From Sphingomonas phyllosphaerae (lineage in GTDB: Bacteria; Pseudomonadota; Alphaproteobacteria; Sphingomonadales; Sphingomonadaceae), in contig NZ_JAPYKH010000014.1 in NCBI RefSeq assembly GCF_029623345.1, forward strand, positions 41,966 through 105,965: 64,000 bases of DNA, given 5' to 3'. Position 1 is the stretch's first letter. Every line of letters starts with the position of its first letter. Shown here in pieces: positions 62,397 to 64,000 of the stretch. The notes under the pieces are model-generated. The model was not told the DNA's origin and did not search any database. It worked only from the letters and a program-made list of their open reading frames with translations. The position numbers and the translations under genes were made by a program.

Positions 62397-63751
62397 AGTG
62401 GATCGCGCTCCTCGCGGTGTTGGGCATGCTGCCGGTGCTGATCGGCTGGCTCCGTACCAACCGCCGCTACCTGCCGCGCGTGATGATGGTGTTCGGCGCG
62501 CTGCCGTTCGTCACCAGCACCTGGCACCTGCTGATCGCGCCGATCTCCTGGGCCTATTGGCCGGGCTTCGTGAAGGGCGCCGAGGTTACGCTGATCGACG
62601 GGCTGGCGATCGCGCTGATCTTCTCGACGCCGCGCAAGTTCCGCCAGGTCCACCTGCGCTGGCCGCTGATCGCATATACCGTGCTGGTGCTGCTGAGCAT
62701 GCTCCAGAACGACGTGCCGATGTCGACCTTCTTCTACGTCTGGCAGCTGGCGCGCATGGTGCTGGTGCTCACCGCGGTGGCGATGGCCTGCCGCGATCCG
62801 AAGGCGGTGCGCGGGCTGATCCTCGGGCTGATCATCGGCATCTGCTTCCAGGCGGTGATGTCGCTCAAGGCGCATGCGCAGGGCGCGATCCAGGCGGCGG
62901 GTACGCTGGGGCACCAGAACCTGCTGGGCATGCTCACCCATTTCGTCATCTTCCCGTCGCTGGCGATGCTGCTGGCGACCAAGAAGTCGCGCTGGCTGTG
63001 GCTCGGGCCCGTCGCCGGGCTCGTCGCGGTGGTGCTGACCGCCTCGCGCGCGACGATCGCCTTCTCCGCGGCGGGCGTGGTGCTGACGCTGCTGCTGTCG
63101 ATGATGCGCAAACCGAGCGGGCGCAAGACCACGGTCGCGCTGACGGGCGTGCTGTCGCTCGTCGTCGCCGCGCCGGTGGCCTATGCCACGCTGGGGGCGC
63201 GCTTCAGCAAGCCCTCCGACACCGGCGACTATGACGAGCGCGCCGCGTTCGAGCGCGCCGCCAAGGCGATCGTCCACGATCATCCGCTCGGCGTCGGCGG
63301 CAACCACTACGTCATCGTCGCCAACACCCAGGGCTATTCCGACCGCGCCGGCGTCGCCGCGGTGTTCGGCAGCCGCAGCGCACACGTCCACAACGCCTAT
63401 CTGCTCTCCGCCGCAGAGACGGGCTATGTCGGCATGATCGCCTTCGTGCTGATGCTGGTATGGCCCGTGATCGTGGCGCTGCGCTGCGCCTGGCGGTTCC
63501 GCCGCGACCCGCGCGGCGACGTGCTGCTGGGCCTCGCGGTGGCGCTGGTGATGGTGAGCCTGCACTCGCTCTACGAGTGGATCTTCGTGCTCTATGTCAC
63601 CCAATATATGTACGCGATCGCGGTCGGGCTGATCGCGGGGATCGCCGCGGAGATGGGCTATTGGGCGCCGCGGCGGAAGCGCGCGGCGTCCGCGCCGGAT
63701 CGCGACGAGGCGGCGGAAAGCTCCGCCGAAGCAATCCCTAACGCCGCTTAA
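62393..63751 (+). CDS. O-antigen ligase/polymerase family membrane protein (Wzy/WaaL)
   Basis: A 452-residue protein with about 10-12 membrane helices. GHQNLLGMLTHFVIFPSLAM, LVAVVLTASRATIAFSAAGV and the large periplasmic loop with VGGNHYV and SRSAHVHNAYLLSAAETGYV match the Wzy_C region of O-antigen ligases and polymerases. Both kinds share this fold, so polymerase or ligase cannot be decided. It is the last gene of the polysaccharide operon in the window and has a Glu/Ala-rich cytoplasmic tail. Confidence 0.88.
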   Translation: MKWIALLAVLGMLPVLIGWLRTNRRYLPRVMMVFGALPFVTSTWHLLIAPISWAYWPGFVKGAEVTLIDGLAIALIFSTPRKFRQVHLRWPLIAYTVLVLLSMLQNDVPMSTFFYVWQLARMVLVLTAVAMACRDPKAVRGLILGLIIGICFQAVMSLKAHAQGAIQAAGTLGHQNLLGMLTHFVIFPSLAMLLATKKSRWLWLGPVAGLVAVVLTASRATIAFSAAGVVLTLLLSMMRKPSGRKTTVALTGVLSLVVAAPVAYATLGARFSKPSDTGDYDERAAFERAAKAIVHDHPLGVGGNHYVIVANTQGYSDRAGVAAVFGSRSAHVHNAYLLSAAETGYVGMIAFVLMLVWPVIVALRCAWRFRRDPRGDVLLGLAVALVMVSLHSLYEWIFVLYVTQYMYAIAVGLIAGIAAEMGYWAPRRKRAASAPDRDEAAESSAEAIPNAA

Positions 63752-63846
63752 GCACCCTCTTCTACGTCGATTTAACCCAGCCTCCCTAAAGTCGCCTGAA
63801 CGGCTGCCGGGCTCGAGCCTGCCCGCGGCGACTGGGAGTTACTCGG

Positions 63847-64000
63847 ATGATGACGCTGCTGGGCGCGTGCGCGCGCCCTGCGCTGATGCGCGCCCCTGCA
63901 ACCACGCTGACGCGCGCCGCTCGGATCATGCCTCCCCTTCTGCTCGCACTGGCGCTCGCCGGCTGCGGGGGCGGAGGCGGTGGCAGCGGCGCGACCGCCG
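63847..64000 (+). CDS. start of a putative lipoprotein gene (cut by window edge)
   Basis: The frame from ATG 63847 gives MMTLLGACARPALMRAPATT, then a likely signal region LTRAARIMPPLLLALALAGC, with the lipobox LALAGC and a GGGGGGSGATA linker. GGGAGTTACTCGG supplies a ribosome-binding site. The second ATG at 63850 or the one at 63928 may be the real start. It follows the polysaccharide operon by 95 bases; its function is unknown. Confidence 0.55.
   Translation, partial: MMTLLGACARPALMRAPATTLTRAARIMPPLLLALALAGCGGGGGGSGATA

Overview
This is high-GC bacterial DNA. Gene content and protein style point to a flagellated alphaproteobacterium of the Sphingomonadaceae, Sphingomonas-like. The pointers are a FlbD-style sigma-54 flagellar hierarchy, a CUT-type TonB receptor with LacI-like operators, a SigF/NrsF stress module, DUF4169, and Sphingomonas-style short intergenic repeats. 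No taxonomic search could be run, so this is inference.

Layout. (1) 1-13863 is a flagellar locus. On the minus strand lie flgB-C-D-E-F-G-H-I, a short FlgJ-type rod-binding gene and flgK, which is cut by the window edge. On the plus strand lie a MotA/PomA-like and a MotB-like gene, flgA, flgM, flgN, a lytic transglycosylase, flhA and fliA. Three near-perfect sigma-54 promoters drive the divergent halves and the transglycosylase gene. Two of them place the predicted transcription start one base before the ATG. (2) 13926-42844 is mostly ordinary chromosome: an aspartyl/asparaginyl hydroxylase-type oxygenase, an M16 protease, class I fumarase, ribosomal protein L33, Dps, an ATP-dependent DNA ligase, a large TonB receptor, HrpB, NusB, ThiL, a K+-independent H+-pyrophosphatase, a DNA methyltransferase with a nuclease-like tail, IF-1, Maf, an RNase E/G-type protein and YacG. 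(3) 43055-50943 looks like an island scar. It has tRNA-Phe, a broken tyrosine integrase directly downstream, a run of minus-strand accessory genes (HSL-type hydrolase, frameshifted esterase-like gene, Asp/Glu racemase, mercuric-reductase-like flavoprotein, membrane protein, NrsF-like anti-sigma, ECF sigma), then LysR debris. (4) 50944-56752 carries a secreted DUF1996 protein, a nitroreductase, a POT peptide transporter and an acyl-CoA ligase. (5) 56898-63751 is a polysaccharide locus: four glycosyltransferases, a Wzx-like flippase and a Wzy/WaaL-like polymerase or ligase. The start of a lipoprotein gene lies at the right edge.

Dispersed structure. At least two families of small palindromic repeats occur between genes, often at convergent 3' ends: a CCCCGGCG-type REP-like hairpin, and an element with CGTCATCC...GGATGACG ends. 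Larger GC-rich mosaics accompany them. Codon bias makes long antisense open frames common, and these were discarded.
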